A stretch of DNA of 64,000 nt. Source: Prosapia bicincta (taxonomy: Eukaryota; Arthropoda; Insecta; Hemiptera; Cercopidae). The stretch is taken from positions 6,495,501 to 6,559,500 of the forward strand of contig JBAIZL010000008.1 in NCBI GenBank assembly GCA_036971475.1. The letters are read 5' to 3'. Shown piece after piece: positions 11,938 to 24,394 of the stretch. The notes beneath the pieces were generated by a model that searched no databases, had not been told where the DNA came from, and worked only from the letters and a program-made list of their open reading frames with translations. Positions within the stretch are counted from its first letter, which is position 1. Every line of letters begins with the position of its first letter. The position numbers were made by a program, and so were the translations under genes.

Positions 11938-13498
11938 ATGTCTGACGAGGAGAATAGATCTGCATATTATTTGAGGGGGGGGAAGCAAAAAGGCCTGAAA
12001 AAGGGGAAGAGTTAAGAAAAGTGAATAAAAAAAGGAAGGAAGAGAATTTAGAAGAGGCAGCTAAGGGAAAATATGTATATTTAATGGAACGGGAGGAAAG
12101 TGAACAGATAGAGATGGAAAAAGGGGACAGTATAGTAATAACAGGAACTGAGTAGAAAGGCACAGAAAGGCCAATAGAAAATTTTGAGGTGAAGACGCAA
12201 ATAGATGAAGAAATTTGGGAAGAATCAGAAAATAGAGATGGTAGGAGAGAATATAATGGGAACAGGAACTCACATGAAGATAGAATGATGAGCTTACTGA
12301 GGGAGATGAAAGAAGATACAAGTAGGAAATTTGAAGAGAGTAAGAAGGAAAATAAGGATATGAAAGAAGAGATAAGTAGAAAATTTGAAGAGAGTAAGAA
12401 GGAAAATAAGGATATGAAAGAAGAGATGAACAGAGGATTTGCCTCAAGTAGGTTGGAAATGGACAAGAAATTCGAAAGCCTAAAGGAGGAAAATAAGAAA
12501 ATCATTGAAAATATGAAACTACAAGTACAGGAAGAGATTAGATTAAATGTAAAAACTATAAAGGAAGACTTACTACAAAAAAATAAGGATATGAAAGAAG
12601 AGTTAGGCAAAAGAATCGAAGAAAATAAAGACCAAGTCTTAAACCTTGAACGAAGATGGGTGGAAACTGAAATTCAAGTAGAGAAAAATAAAGATAACAT
12701 TGATAAAATTAATTTAGAGGTAATAGGAGGAAAACAATTGATGAATGAGAAAGTCGACCAGATAAATGAGCGAGTAAAAAAAATAGAAAAAGTTGGGAGG
12801 GAATAGGAACGAAGCCATAAAGGCAATACAAGTATCATGTGGAAGCCAAGAGGAAGTACCGAAATTCAATGGTATGAGTGGTAATCCAATGGAGTTTCTG
12901 AAACGGTTCGAAAGATATGATACAAAAGATGAATTGCAACCTGAATGAAAGGATAGATGAGAATTGGAGAGGAATAATAGACATGGCATTGGAGGCAGGA
13001 GCTGCTAGATGGTGGGAGTCCCTAAGAGGAGAAATAGGTGACTACCCAGAATGGAGAGAGAGATTTGTGAATAGATATTGGGCCAGGGAGATACAGGAAG
13101 GTATAAAAGAGAGAATTGAGATGGAAAGATATAGAGTGGGAACTGGAATGAGTCGAGCTGATTATTTTATTGAAAGGGTTGTGATCTTAAGGAACATGAC
13201 ACCACCACCATCTGAGGAGGAGATCGTAAGAAGATTAATAAGGCATTTCAACGAAAAATTACAGGCAGCTAGAAGAGAGCAAAACATCAATAATATTAGA
13301 GAAATGGAGCGATTGTTGAACGAGGAAGATATTGAGGAGAGAAATGTAAATATAAGAGTGAGAGATAGGGAACATTGGAATAGGCCACAGAATAATTTCG
13401 AGCAAAGGCCTAGAAATATAACAAATTATAGAAAAGAGAGAAATACAACATACAGAGGAAGATATGGACTGGAACAAAGGGGACCAAATAGAATATAG
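11938..13498 (+). pseudogene. gag of LTR element C (frameshifted)
   Basis: The start codon at 11938 gives MSDEENRSAYYLRG, matching the opening of element B's gag, but a run of eight G near 11975 shifts the frame. From 12189 to 12806 a 205-residue Lys/Glu-rich coiled coil follows, with two copies of SRKFEESKKENKDMKEE. Next comes a Ty3-type capsid segment, first in one frame (FNGMSGNPMEFLKRFERYD, about 12865-12920) and then after a shift in another (12917-13498, with ENWRGIIDMALEAGAARWWES and YWAREIQEGIKERIEMERYR). The C-terminus is basic (RERNTTYRGRYG), with no zinc knuckle. At least two frameshifts make it a pseudogene. Confidence 0.7.
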
Positions 13499-14521
13499 AG
13501 GAGAATATAGACCTAAAGTGCAATTTACGAATCAAAGGGTAGACACAAATATGTAGAAGGAACCAGAGAGGAGGTTCGTTCATACAAACGTTATAAAAAG
13601 AAATCCATACCAGAATACTTATGGCAAGAGTGAGAATAGGGAACCGAATAAAGAGGTTAACGAAAAGATATTATGATATGAAGGAGATGTTGCATGAACA
13701 AACCTGACAAGACTAACCTAACCGGACATGACCAATTAATAAATACAGAATAGACTAAAAAACTACTGGATGTAACTAGGAGGGGAGAGATGGATTTGAC
13801 TAAAATAAATAAATATAAAATATGGTTAATTAATGAATTTATAGAATTGAAAGGGAGATTGGAGCAAATATGTCAATAGAATTATGTCATTTAATTTATG
13901 TGAGTTTAAGGAGGAGGGAATAGGATAATTATAAAATAATTGAATTGCATCGAATCAATAAAAATACAAATATATTATGTATGTAATAATTGAACTACGT
14001 AATAGGATGAAAGAAATACTTAATAAGAGACAAGTAGGCTATTACCACAAACTAAAAATAGCAAGAACTAAATAAAACATTCGGAAATAAGAATCTATTG
14101 AATGAATAACGTGGATGTATATATGAATCCAGATTTAATGAATAATGATGTATAAGTACTTGTAATGAAAGAATTGCTAGATATAAGTAAAGAAATATGT
14201 ACATAGAATAGGAAAAAGGACTTAATCACTGATAATTAATGTTTAAAACAAAAATTAAAAAAAAAGTAATTGACTTTGTTATGATAATTGTTAATTGATT
14301 TGTCATTTGTGTTAGGAGAGGATGTAATCAAAGTTTTGTTTTTGTTTTTTTTTTTGTTAATTGTATTGAATAAGACTCTCTTAGTAAGTGGAAAATATAT
14401 TATTCAAATGAAAAAAATAAAATATATAAACAGTGAGTGACAGTTTAAGTGACTTTAGATTTAGGAAAATAATTTTGTTCTTATAAAGTTTTAATTCTTT
14501 TATTTTCATAATAGGGGACAC

Positions 14522-15391
14522 TGTAATGTTTTTACATAAAAACACAAAAGTAATAAATAACACTAATTCAGAATATAAAGGAAGTAAATTAAAAATGGAT
14601 GAAAAAAAGAAAATGTAAACAATGGAGCCATAACCTAAAAAAAATAATCATAAAATATTAAAACCAAGATGGCAGCTAGTATAATTATGAAACAGCCGAT
14701 GTTTTCCAAATGTAGAATTGTACAAAATCTGAAAATTATTGCATAGATGATAAAACCTAACTGCCCAGGTAAGGACATGAAGATCAAATAATCAGTGGGT
14801 TAAATAACCGGTGTTTCAACAATTGACAAAGTTTTATTTTTTCTATATAAATTTCAATTAGAAAAAATTCATTGTTAGAGAAGCTTGCATTGGAACTGGA
14901 AGCAAAAACTTAGTTGGCCAAAATTTTATTTAAAGGAAGAATTCAAGCATACAAAAAACATAATGATGAAAGATTTGTTTATAGAAATAAATTTCAAAGG
15001 CTAGAAATTTGGACAAAAACATTAAAATCCAGATAAGTAATTAAATTTAAGAAAAGATTGTAAATTATTAGGATATTGTAAATTCAAAATTAATAACTTT
15101 AGGCCTAGGCGTTTCTTTTATAAAATTTATTACAACATTAATTGATTAAACTAAATTTTATTTGTCATAACACCCACCGAATAACCTGAAAGAAAGAGTC
15201 TTGTGATATTTAACTAAATTAGGAAATAAAGAAAGTGTAAAAAAAAAATATTGTAACTAGAATAAGATTTAAAAAAAACTAAATTAAACAAGAATTAATC
15301 GAATTATAAGAAGTGTTTTATTTATTACTATAAATGGTAAGTAATAAAAAATAAAAGTAATAGGAATCTAAATTTTACTGTTAGAGTTACA
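14522..15391 (+). repeat. 3' LTR of element C
   Basis: It begins TGTAATGTTTTTAC directly after a polypurine tract and ends in a TTACA context near 15391, giving inverted TGTAA...TTACA ends. It holds no reading frame of note. The following TGGCGCTCAG at 15411 resembles the start of another primer-binding site, so a further deleted element may abut it. The exact 3' limit is uncertain by about 20 bases. Confidence 0.5.
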
Positions 15392-15506
15392 ATTATTTTG
15401 TAATTCTAACTGGCGCTCAGCAATTTATTAGTAAATAGTTTATTATTAAAGTATTATTAAATTTTGTGTTATTATAAAGAAATTATTCAAAATTATAAAA
15501 ATTAAA

Positions 15507-15508
<2 letters not shown>

Positions 15509-15563
<55 letters not shown>

Positions 15564-15628
15564 TACCATATATATATAGGTATATATCAAATGAAAAAAC
15601 ATACAAATATTGCACGCACGCTCGCCCC

Positions 15629-15679
<51 letters not shown>

Positions 15680-15713
15680 GTATGTATATATATATATGTA
15701 TGTATATATATAT
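15509..15713. repeat. Compound (TA)n / (CA)n microsatellite
   Basis: A (TA)n array (15509-15557), a GCACGCACGCTCGCCCCCG stretch and a (CA)n array (15623-15673) lead into ATGTATG repeats. LTR element A is inserted in the last part, and the same ATATATGTATG string continues after its 3' LTR at 21945. Confidence 0.85.
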
Positions 15714-17147
15714 TGTAACATTTATAGAATGGGCTATATAATATTATTTAAGAATTGGAAAATAAATTAGAAATAACTCATACAAAATTTAAACAAAAAT
15801 TCATTAAAAGATTGGTTAGGTTAAAATTGAAACTAAATTCTGGTAAAAGCCTAGGAATTGTAAACAAGGTTTTTGAACTGGAAATGTATTAGGAAATTTG
15901 TTATATCAAATAACCTAACACATAAATTAAAATAAGAAAATCTAATAATAGTTATGTGTAAACAAATTTGTAAACTGTAGGAACATAGGGCTAAGTAATT
16001 ACTTGAAGGAAAAAGTGAAAAAACGATTGTAAACAATGTAAGGTTATGTTTATGAAAGACCAAGCAAAACACACACAATTCAGAACTATTTCAAAAGTAA
16101 AACACAAAGACACTTCACACACTAATAATATTAATAAAATAAACACTGGAAGGTTTGTTGACGATAGGAAATTGAAACAGTAAGTTTCAATCAGGTTTCA
16201 ACCAAAGTTTAACGAAATAAAAATTGGTGAAAACAAACTTGTTGGTATGTCAGCTGTGAAACAGATGTAGGTCAGTGTGACAATCGATTGTAGTGAAGAA
16301 AAAGAAATCGAACTAAATTATAACCCATATGTGTTTTTTGGAGAAGAAAGCCGCCATATTGGTAACATTTTAAAGAAAAAAAGGACGCGTAGTTAGTAGT
16401 AGAGTTGATTCTAGCGTGGGTGACGTTACAAGATGGGACCTGCCAGGACCAGTCAAAATTCTATTTATTTGGAAAGAGTTCGTCTAAATTATACAGTTTT
16501 GTGAGTAAACTTGGCCAGATTAAACAGGAATAAGAAAATTGAAAGAGTTAATACAGTGAAAATATAATTTGAAAGAACTAAAACGGATTTAAGTGTGTGA
16601 ATTGTTTAATTGGAGAGAACGGGAATTTACGTAAGCGACCAGCAAAATTTTGATATTTATTAAGTTGAGAAATAGCGCTATAAAAATAACTTTAGTGGAC
16701 TTTTAAGATAGTAGAGAAGTTAAATTTGTATATTAGGATATCTTATAGTTAATTAATAGTTCGAAATAATCCAGTTCAAATAGTTTGGCCTTTTTTTGCA
16801 TTTTCAAAATTTAATATTGTTTGTTCAAAATTTATTTAATTAACCTAAGAATTTCTAAAAATATAGCCCATACTATAACCCCGAGATATCAAGAGATCTT
16901 AAACTAGCCAAGGGTATAAAAACCTTGTAACTCAAATTTAAAGAATCGAATTTTAGTATATTGTGTTAAAACTTGTTAAGTTGTAAAATTTTGTTTTGTG
17001 TATTGTTTAATGTTGAGATGAAATTGAAATAATAAATGTTTTGAATTGTTCCTGAGTAGTTTTATTTGTCTTAAATAAAAAATTCAATTTATTAAATAGT
17101 AAAACATAATTATATTGTATTGTGTCTCTTTTAAAAATTATGTTATA
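15714..17147 (+). repeat. 5' LTR of element A
   Basis: It starts TGTAACATTTATAG and ends ATGTTATA, followed by two bases and a degenerate tRNA-Lys primer site. AATAAATG near 17031 may serve polyadenylation. It differs from the 3' LTR at only one site that I noticed, an A-run length in the AAAGAAAAAAAGG region. Confidence 0.8.
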
Positions 17148-17355
17148 ATTGGCGCAACAACGTGAGGGCTCGATAAAATTTATTTAGAGAGATTTTGAAT
17201 CAAAATTAATTTAGAACTTTTTATATGAAAAACATTTGAACTGGAAATAGATTTAGAAACATTTTGTAAAACCAAACACTGAGTTGAATAGAATCAAGGC
17301 TAGGTTTATAGTATATATAAAAATTGTTTATGTTTGTATAATAAGTTACTTACAG

Positions 17356-17357
<2 letters not shown>

Positions 17358-17416
<59 letters not shown>
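17358..17416 (+). repeat. 59-base poly(A) tract inside element A
   Basis: Fifty-nine consecutive A occupy the place where element B has its gag start codon and first ~55 codons (24386-24560). After the tract the two elements align again at ATTATAGGCGAGCTGG. The tract therefore marks a deletion-replacement in element A. Adjoining Lys-only or Phe-only reading frames are artefacts. Confidence 0.85.
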
Positions 17417-17419
<3 letters not shown>

Positions 17420-17545
17420 TATAGGCGAGCTGGTAGTTGTAGGGGACCAGGAAAAAGGGACAAGTTTGGAAATGAAAGAAATGGAAGGCACAGATATGCC
17501 AATAGGAGAGACATTGAGGTAGAAGAAGCTAGGGGACTACCACCT

Positions 17546-18475
17546 ATGCAAACCCAACAAAAAAAACAGGGAAATAATGAGAATGAAGATTTAAGGGAGA
17601 TGATGAGAACTCTCATGGAAATGAGTGAAAAAGGGAGAGAGGATCTAAATAGACAATTAAATATAAATAATGAAAAAATAAATAGACAATTAGATAAGAT
17701 AGATGAAATAAAAGGGGAAATGAAAGATATGAGTGAGGATATGAGGGAAATAAACAAAAAATTAGAGGAAAATAGAGACGAAATGAGAGAGATGAAGGAA
17801 GATTTCAAATTCATAACACAGGAAATAAGGGAGGAAAGTAAGAAAATGATAGAGGATATGAGGGAACAGTGGAGAAAAAAGAATAATGCTGTAGTAGAGG
17901 ATGAGAGAAGAGACTTAGAGGAGAAAGATGGAGAATTAGAGGAGATTAAGGAAAATTTTGAGAAAACAAATGAAATAATAGCTGATGAGATAGAAATTAA
18001 TAAAAAAGAGATAGAGAAAGTAGAAAATGTAACAAAGAAAAACACAGAAGAGTTAGGAGAGTTAAAATTAAGAAATGAAGTAGGAAAGATGGAGGTACTG
18101 CCAATAAAAAATATAACAATTCAAACCGCAACTAAAAGGAAGACTGAACAGATTAATAAAATGAAAATGGTAATAGGAGAAATGGAAGGAGTTAAATATC
18201 CGTTTCAATGCATAGTGGTACAAAGCTTGTTGAGAGAAATGATCATAGGTACGGATATGTTAATGGATGTGGAGGCACAACTCAAGTTTGGAAAATGGGA
18301 AATGGAATTTAAATATGAGAGAAACACAGAAAATAGAACTTATGAAGCAGATGAAAGATACAATGGAGATGTAAACGGTGTTAAGGCAAGGACAGGCGTG
18401 GGGACAAGAAAAGAGCATGGTGCCCACAGTCAATCGGAAAACCAAGACCATAGGAAACCCAGGAATAGAAATTAA
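17546..18475 (+). pseudogene. gag/protease-like frame of element A
   Basis: An open frame of 309 codons is mostly a Lys/Glu coiled coil, colinear with element B. A segment that reads like the C-terminal half of a retropepsin follows: MEVLPIKN, VKYPFQCIVV and IIGTDMLMD. Compared with B, about 35 codons before MEVLPIKN are missing. The frame stops at 18473. The protease active-site half (ALIDTG-like, here changed to LIDTGSKM) comes later, at about 18490-18530, so the two halves are in the reverse of normal order. The natural start codon region is replaced by the A tract, so any translation would begin internally. Confidence 0.65.
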
Positions 18476-18899
18476 ATAGAGGAAACAAGTTTACAGGCAT
18501 TAATAGACACAGGCAGTAAAATGACATGTATCAAGGAGAAGTCGAGAGAAAGGAAAATAATAAAGGATAATAAGATGGAAACAACAGGAATGACTCAGGA
18601 TATAAAAGTATTAGGAGAAGGAAGCGAATGTAGGAGGGATAGATAACAAATAAACCGGAAATGACAATGGACCAGAAATGACTTAATAATTAAATAAACA
18701 CTTGAAAAAAAATAAAGAAAGAAAAAATATATAAATTTAAATAAAATAGGAAGGGAGATATTAAATATAGGTGAAGGAAGCAATATGAATAAACTCTAGG
18801 TGATTATGTGTATATGAAAACGTTAGCAGGAGATAAGTTTTAAGGGATGGTAACTATATCTACGATAATTTATTGGAAACTTCGTCGAATAATGAATAA

Positions 18900-19255
18900 A
18901 GATAAAATTATATATATTTAAACTTCGTCGTATTGTAAGGGAGAATCTGCGTTGATAAATAATGGAACTTCGTCGTATATATTATATATTATAAAAGAAA
19001 TATGAATCTATGATAATAAATATTAAAGCATCGTTGAAATAAAAATATGGTAATTGTGTATTTAAACTTCGTCGTATTGTAAGGGAGAATCTGCGTTGAT
19101 AAATAATGGAACTTCGTCGTATATATTATAAAAGAAATATTAATCTATGATAATAAGTATTAAAGCATCGTTGTAATAAAAATATGGTAATTGTGTATTT
19201 AAACTTCGTCGTATTGTAAGGGAGAATCTGCGTTGATAAATAAGTATTAAAACAA
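18900..19255 (+). repeat. Tandem repeat, ~140-bp unit, inside element A
   Basis: A unit that begins AAACTTCGTCGTATTGTAAG and includes GGAGAATCTGCGTTGATAA, AACTTCGTCGTATATA and AAAGCATCGTTG recurs at about 18920, 19063 and 19200. Element B has the same array with about two units (25980-26170). The short motif CTTCGTCG also starts the flanking partial units. Confidence 0.8.
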
Positions 19256-20509
19256 AATTGATATTCGTTGATATAGGGACAGAGTAATCGAAGGAGCTAT
19301 AGATATGATCAAATAGAGGATATAGGATTGCAACCTTTAAAAATATTAGATGTTAAAACTTCATACAAAATAAACTGAAATGATATAAGAAAAGAATTGA
19401 ACTGGATGTGAGATTGGAAGAAGAGATAAAATACTAACTTCGAACTGAGAGTTAGATGAGGCTAAAAGCAAAATAAATATGAGATAAATGATAAACAGAG
19501 TAGTGACAAGGGGAAATAAGTTAAAATATATTAAATAACCTAATTAAACAGAGATAGCAGGGATAAAAACGGAAGGAGTACAAGTAGGGTGCAATGTAAA
19601 GATAAAGATAGGTATATTCTGGATGAGCATAACAATATAAAAAGGGGAAATATAATTTGGAAAAAGGGGAATTTGAAAATAAAATGAAATATATAAATAA
19701 CGTCGATAATATGTGAAATAAAATAAATGTATACATGAATAAGGGTGTTAATGATGTTGATGTCATCGAAAATATGTTAAAATAAAATAAATGTCTACGT
19801 TAATAAGTGGAGGTAAGGTGAATTACCGTCATATATATATGTAACAAAGTATATAGTATAATAAAGAGTTTAAAAAAAAAAAATAATAATAATAAAATAA
19901 TAGTAATATGGAATTGGGGTTAAATTTAATATAGTTGTGTTCAGATAGAGTTGATAGATTTATAACTGAAGTGAGGTTGAGGCAAGGTTAAGACAAATTA
20001 ATTTTAATTGAAAAAAAAAATTTATGATGAATAGTTGGGAGGATGCGAAAAAAGAGATAGTAAATAGAATAATAAATAACAACATATAAAATTAATGAAA
20101 TAGTATTATGCGAGTTTTAAACTAGTATAAACCATGTAAGACAAGTAGCTTGAAGTTTTCAGCTCAGTATTTGATTGGTAAAGAGTTAAGATAAAATTGT
20201 ATTATAGAATTAAGTATAAATGGACGAAAGTGGACAGATGAAGGTATAAATGACTTTTAAGTGGACAATTATAAAAGTGGTAAAGACAATGGACAATAAG
20301 TTAGCCAAAGTGTTGAGGTTTAACGTACTCAATAAAAATGTGTTCAGGTAGTTATTAAATAAAATGTACAAGTAGGAAATAAATGTAAATTTAAATTTAA
20401 TTTAAAAAAAAAAAATATGTATATTTAAGCAAGCTTGTAAAATGTAAAAAAAATGTGTAATGTAGATATTAGGATTATTTTTTTTTGTTTAAATTAAATT
20501 AGGGGACAT

Positions 20510-21944
20510 TGTAACATTTATAGAATGGGCTATATAATATTATTTAAGAATTGGAAAATAAATTAGAAATAACTCATACAAAATTTAAACAAAAATTCAT
20601 TAAAAGATTGGTTAGGTTAAAATTGAAACTAAATTCTGGTAAAAGCCTAGGAATTGTAAACAAGGTTTTTGAACTGGAAATGTATTAGGAAATTTGTTAT
20701 ATCAAATAACCTAACACATAAATTAAAATAAGAAAATCTAATAATAGTTATGTGTAAACAAATTTGTAAACTGTAGGAACATAGGGCTAAGTAATTACTT
20801 GAAGGAAAAAGTGAAAAAACGATTGTAAACAATGTAAGGTTATGTTTATGAAAGACCAAGCAAAACACACACAATTCAGAACTATTTCAAAAGTAAAACA
20901 CAAAGACACTTCACACACTAATAATATTAATAAAATAAACACTGGAAGGTTTGTTGACGATAGGAAATTGAAACAGTAAGTTTCAATCAGGTTTCAACCA
21001 AAGTTTAACGAAATAAAAATTGGTGAAAACAAACTTGTTGGTATGTCAGCTGTGAAACAGATGTAGGTCAGTGTGACAATCGATTGTAGTGAAGAAAAAG
21101 AAATCGAACTAAATTATAACCCATATGTGTTTTTTGGAGAAGAAAGCCGCCATATTGGTAACATTTTAAAAGAAAAAAAGGACGCGTAGTTAGTAGTAGA
21201 GTTGATTCTAGCGTGGGTGACGTTACAAGATGGGACCTGCCAGGACCAGTCAAAATTCTATTTATTTGGAAAGAGTTCGTCTAAATTATACAGTTTTGTG
21301 AGTAAACTTGGCCAGATTAAACAGGAATAAGAAAATTGAAAGAGTTAATACAGTGAAAATATAATTTGAAAGAACTAAAACGGATTTAAGTGTGTGAATT
21401 GTTTAATTGGAGAGAACGGGAATTTACGTAAGCGACCAGCAAAATTTTGATATTTATTAAGTTGAGAAATAGCGCTATAAAAATAACTTTAGTGGACTTT
21501 TAAGATAGTAGAGAAGTTAAATTTGTATATTAGGATATCTTATAGTTAATTAATAGTTCGAAATAATCCAGTTCAAATAGTTTGGCCTTTTTTTGCATTT
21601 TCAAAATTTAATATTGTTTGTTCAAAATTTATTTAATTAACCTAAGAATTTCTAAAAATATAGCCCATACTATAACCCCGAGATATCAAGAGATCTTAAA
21701 CTAGCCAAGGGTATAAAAACCTTGTAACTCAAATTTAAAGAATCGAATTTTAGTATATTGTGTTAAAACTTGTTAAGTTGTAAAATTTTGTTTTGTGTAT
21801 TGTTTAATGTTGAGATGAAATTGAAATAATAAATGTTTTGAATTGTTCCTGAGTAGTTTTATTTGTCTTAAATAAAAAATTCAATTTATTAAATAGTAAA
21901 ACATAATTATATTGTATTGTGTCTCTTTTAAAAATTATGTTATA
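20510..21944 (+). repeat. 3' LTR of element A
   Basis: Near-identical to the 5' LTR, it follows the polypurine tract TTAGGGGACAT. Minus-strand 75-codon reading frames appear identically in both LTRs and are incidental. After the LTR the host microsatellite (ATATATGTATG) resumes. Confidence 0.85.
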
Positions 21945-22334
<390 letters not shown>

Positions 22335-22339
<5 letters not shown>

Positions 22340-22599
22340 GTTAATATATTACTGTGTGAGTAATTTTATCCACCATTAAGTGCAATAATTTTACCTTGAG
22401 TGATGAGGCACCTTTCGGTCGTTGACCATTGTCGAATCACTCGACTTGAGTGATTCGACAATGGTCAACGACCGAAAGGTGCCTCATCACTCAAGGTAAA
22501 ATTATTGCACTTAATGGTGGATAAAATTACTCACACAGTAATATATTAACTTCATAAAGTCAGTGCAACAGAAAAACAATGGATAATGTTAAATATCAA

Positions 22600-22602
<3 letters not shown>
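22335..22602. mobile_element. PLE-type foldback, family gamma, copy 2
   Basis: Arms 22335-22445 and 22446-22555 are inverted copies with no spacer, and the one-sided tail lies at 22556-22602. Each arm is longer at its inner end than in copy 1. It includes a complete three-way-junction RNA fold in the right arm: helix I TTGAGTGAT/ATCACTCAA (22446-22454 and 22486-22494), helix II GGTC/GACC, GAA, and helix III AGG-TG-CCT. The two copies therefore truncate at different 5' points. Confidence 0.8.
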
Positions 22603-22655
<53 letters not shown>

Positions 22656-22658
<3 letters not shown>

Positions 22659-24155
22659 AACATTTATAGAATGGGCTATATAATGTTCTTTAAGAATTGG
22701 AAAAATAAATTAGAAATAACTCACACAAAATTTAAAAAGAAATTCATTAAAAGATTGGTTAGATTAAATAGAAACTAATTTTAGGTAAAAGCCTAGAAAG
22801 GTTATAAAATGGTTGTAACATATAAATAAGATATTTGAACTGTAAATGCATAAAGAAATTTGTTGTATCAAAATGAATTAAAACAAGATAATCTAAAAAT
22901 AGTTATGTGTAAACAAATTTGTAAACTGTAGTAACATAGGGCATAAACCATTGCTGGAGAGATGTAAGGTAAAAAACGCGATTGTAAACAAAAAATTGAA
23001 AGGTTATGTTTGGAAAAGTCCAGTCAAAACACACACATTTCGGAATTATTACAAAAGTAAAACACAAAGACGCTTCACACACTAATAATAGTAATTAAAT
23101 AAACACTGGAAGGTTTGTTAAGGATCGGAAAATTGAAACAGTAAGTTTCAACCAAAGTTTAACCAAATTAAAACGCCATTGTAGACAATCGCGTTATTGC
23201 ATCAGCTGTAAAAACAGAGGTGAAAGCAAGAAGTAGGTCAAGTGTGCAGTCGACTCTAGTGAGAAGGAATCAAACTAAATTAAAGCCATATGATTTCTTT
23301 TTTTAAGGAGGCCGCCATATTTGTAACATTTTAAAAGAAAAACGAAGCGTTAGTTTAGTCAGAGATAGCGTGGGTGACGCTACGAGATGGGACCTGCCAT
23401 GACCAGTCAAAATTCCTTTTAAAAAAAGCCGTCAAAATTATACAGATTTGTGAAGAAACTTGGAAATTTTAAATATGGAGAAGTGAATTTAAAGATAAAG
23501 TACAGTGGTAATATAATTTGAAGGAACTAAAACGAATTTAAGTGTGTAAAAAGTGAAATTTGAAGAGAACGGAATCTTACGTAAGCGACCTGCAGAATTT
23601 CGGTATTTGATAAGTTAAGTATATATAGCGCTATAAAAAATAAACTTTAGTGGACTCTTAGGATAATAGGGAAGTTTAATTTTGTACATTAGAATATCTT
23701 GTGATTAATAGTAATAAGAACATAATCCAGTTCAAATAGTTTCGCCTTTTTGCTTATTCCAAATTAAAGTTTTTCCATCAGGAAAATATTTATTAAAACT
23801 AATTTCAAAATTTAATATTGTTTTTCAAAATTTATTTAATTAACAAAAGAATTAAAAATATAGCCCATGCGTATAAACCCCGAGATAGTAAGAGATCTTA
23901 AAATTAGCCTAGGGTATATGAAAATTTGTAACTAAAAATCAAAGAAAGTGAGTTTAGTATATTGTGTTAAAATTTGTTAAGTTGTAAATTTTTGTTTTGT
24001 GTTTATTGTTTAAATATTGGAATAAAAATTGTTATAATAAAGAATTATGAATTGTTCCTGAGTAGTTGTTTTTGTTTTAACTAGAAATTAAAAATATCAT
24101 TCAATAAATCAATAATAAATAAACCCCGTTGCGTCTTAATTATAATTATGTTATA
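22656..24155 (+). repeat. 5' LTR of element B
   Basis: It starts TGTAACATTTATAG and ends ATGTTATA. It differs from the LTRs of element A by many substitutions and small indels, so B is an older or distinct subfamily. AATAAA-type signals lie near 24035. Confidence 0.8.
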
Positions 24156-24157
24156 AT

Positions 24158-24175
24158 TGGCGCCCAACGTGGGGC
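24158..24175 (+). promoter_or_regulatory. Primer-binding site, tRNA-Lys(CUU)
   Basis: The 18 bases TGGCGCCCAACGTGGGGC are complementary to the 3' end, including CCA, of the usual insect tRNA-Lys(CUU). They start two bases after the LTR. Reverse transcription of such elements is primed here. Confidence 0.85.
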
Positions 24176-24394
24176 TCGATATAATAAGAGATAAAATTTA
24201 TTAAGAGAGATTTTGAAACAAAATTAATTTAGAACTTTTTATATGAAAAACATTTGAACTGGAAATAGATTTAGAAAAATTTGGTAAAATTAAACACTGA
24301 GTTGAATAGAGTCAAGGCTAGGTTTATAGTATATATATATAAATTGTTTATTTTTGTAAAATAAGTTTACTAATAGCTTAAAAAAAGAAAAAAT

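Larger units (their letters stand above)
11703..15391 (+). mobile_element. Ty3-like LTR element C, 5'-truncated and pol-less
   Basis: A primer-binding site at 11703-11720 matches the 3' end of tRNA-Lys(CUU) with one difference (TGGCGCCCAATGTGGGGC). A gag frame follows (11938-13498). A polypurine tract (AATAGGGGACA, ending at 14520) precedes a 3' LTR that starts TGTAATG at 14522 and ends near ATTACA/TTACA, about 15391. There is no protease, reverse transcriptase, RNase H or integrase, and the 13500-14520 interior has no reading frame. The 5' LTR is incomplete; only its last ~100 bases are visible before the primer site. The internal region is non-autonomous. Confidence 0.7.
15714..21944 (+). 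mobile_element. LTR element A, complete ends, non-autonomous
   Basis: Two LTRs of about 1,435 bp (15714-17147 and 20510-21944) look almost identical by eye, which indicates a recent insertion. Ends are TGTAACAT...ATGTTATA. The insertion is in an AT-rich microsatellite, and the 4-base ATAT target duplication is consistent but not diagnostic. The primer site at 17150 is degenerate (TGGCGCAACAACGTGAGGGC), and the polypurine tract is TTAGGGGACAT before 20510. The 3.36-kb interior has one gag/protease-like frame (17546-18475), a 59-base A tract, tandem repeats (18.9-19.25 kb) and no reverse transcriptase or integrase. It resembles a LARD-type derivative mobilised in trans. Confidence 0.8.

Noticed and set aside
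12061..12989. Minus-strand Ser/Leu/Phe-rich frames opposite the LTR gag genes (also 17419-18045 and 24532-24939)
   Set aside because: They are shadows of Lys/Glu-rich plus-strand coiled coils; purine-rich strands give stop-poor complements.
15851..16078. A 75-codon minus-strand frame repeated exactly at 20647-20874
   Set aside because: The identity is explained by the two LTRs of element A; there is no start context or homology.
18900..19255. CRISPR-like array
   Set aside because: The repeats are ~140-bp tandem units inside a retrotransposon in a eukaryotic genome, without spacers.
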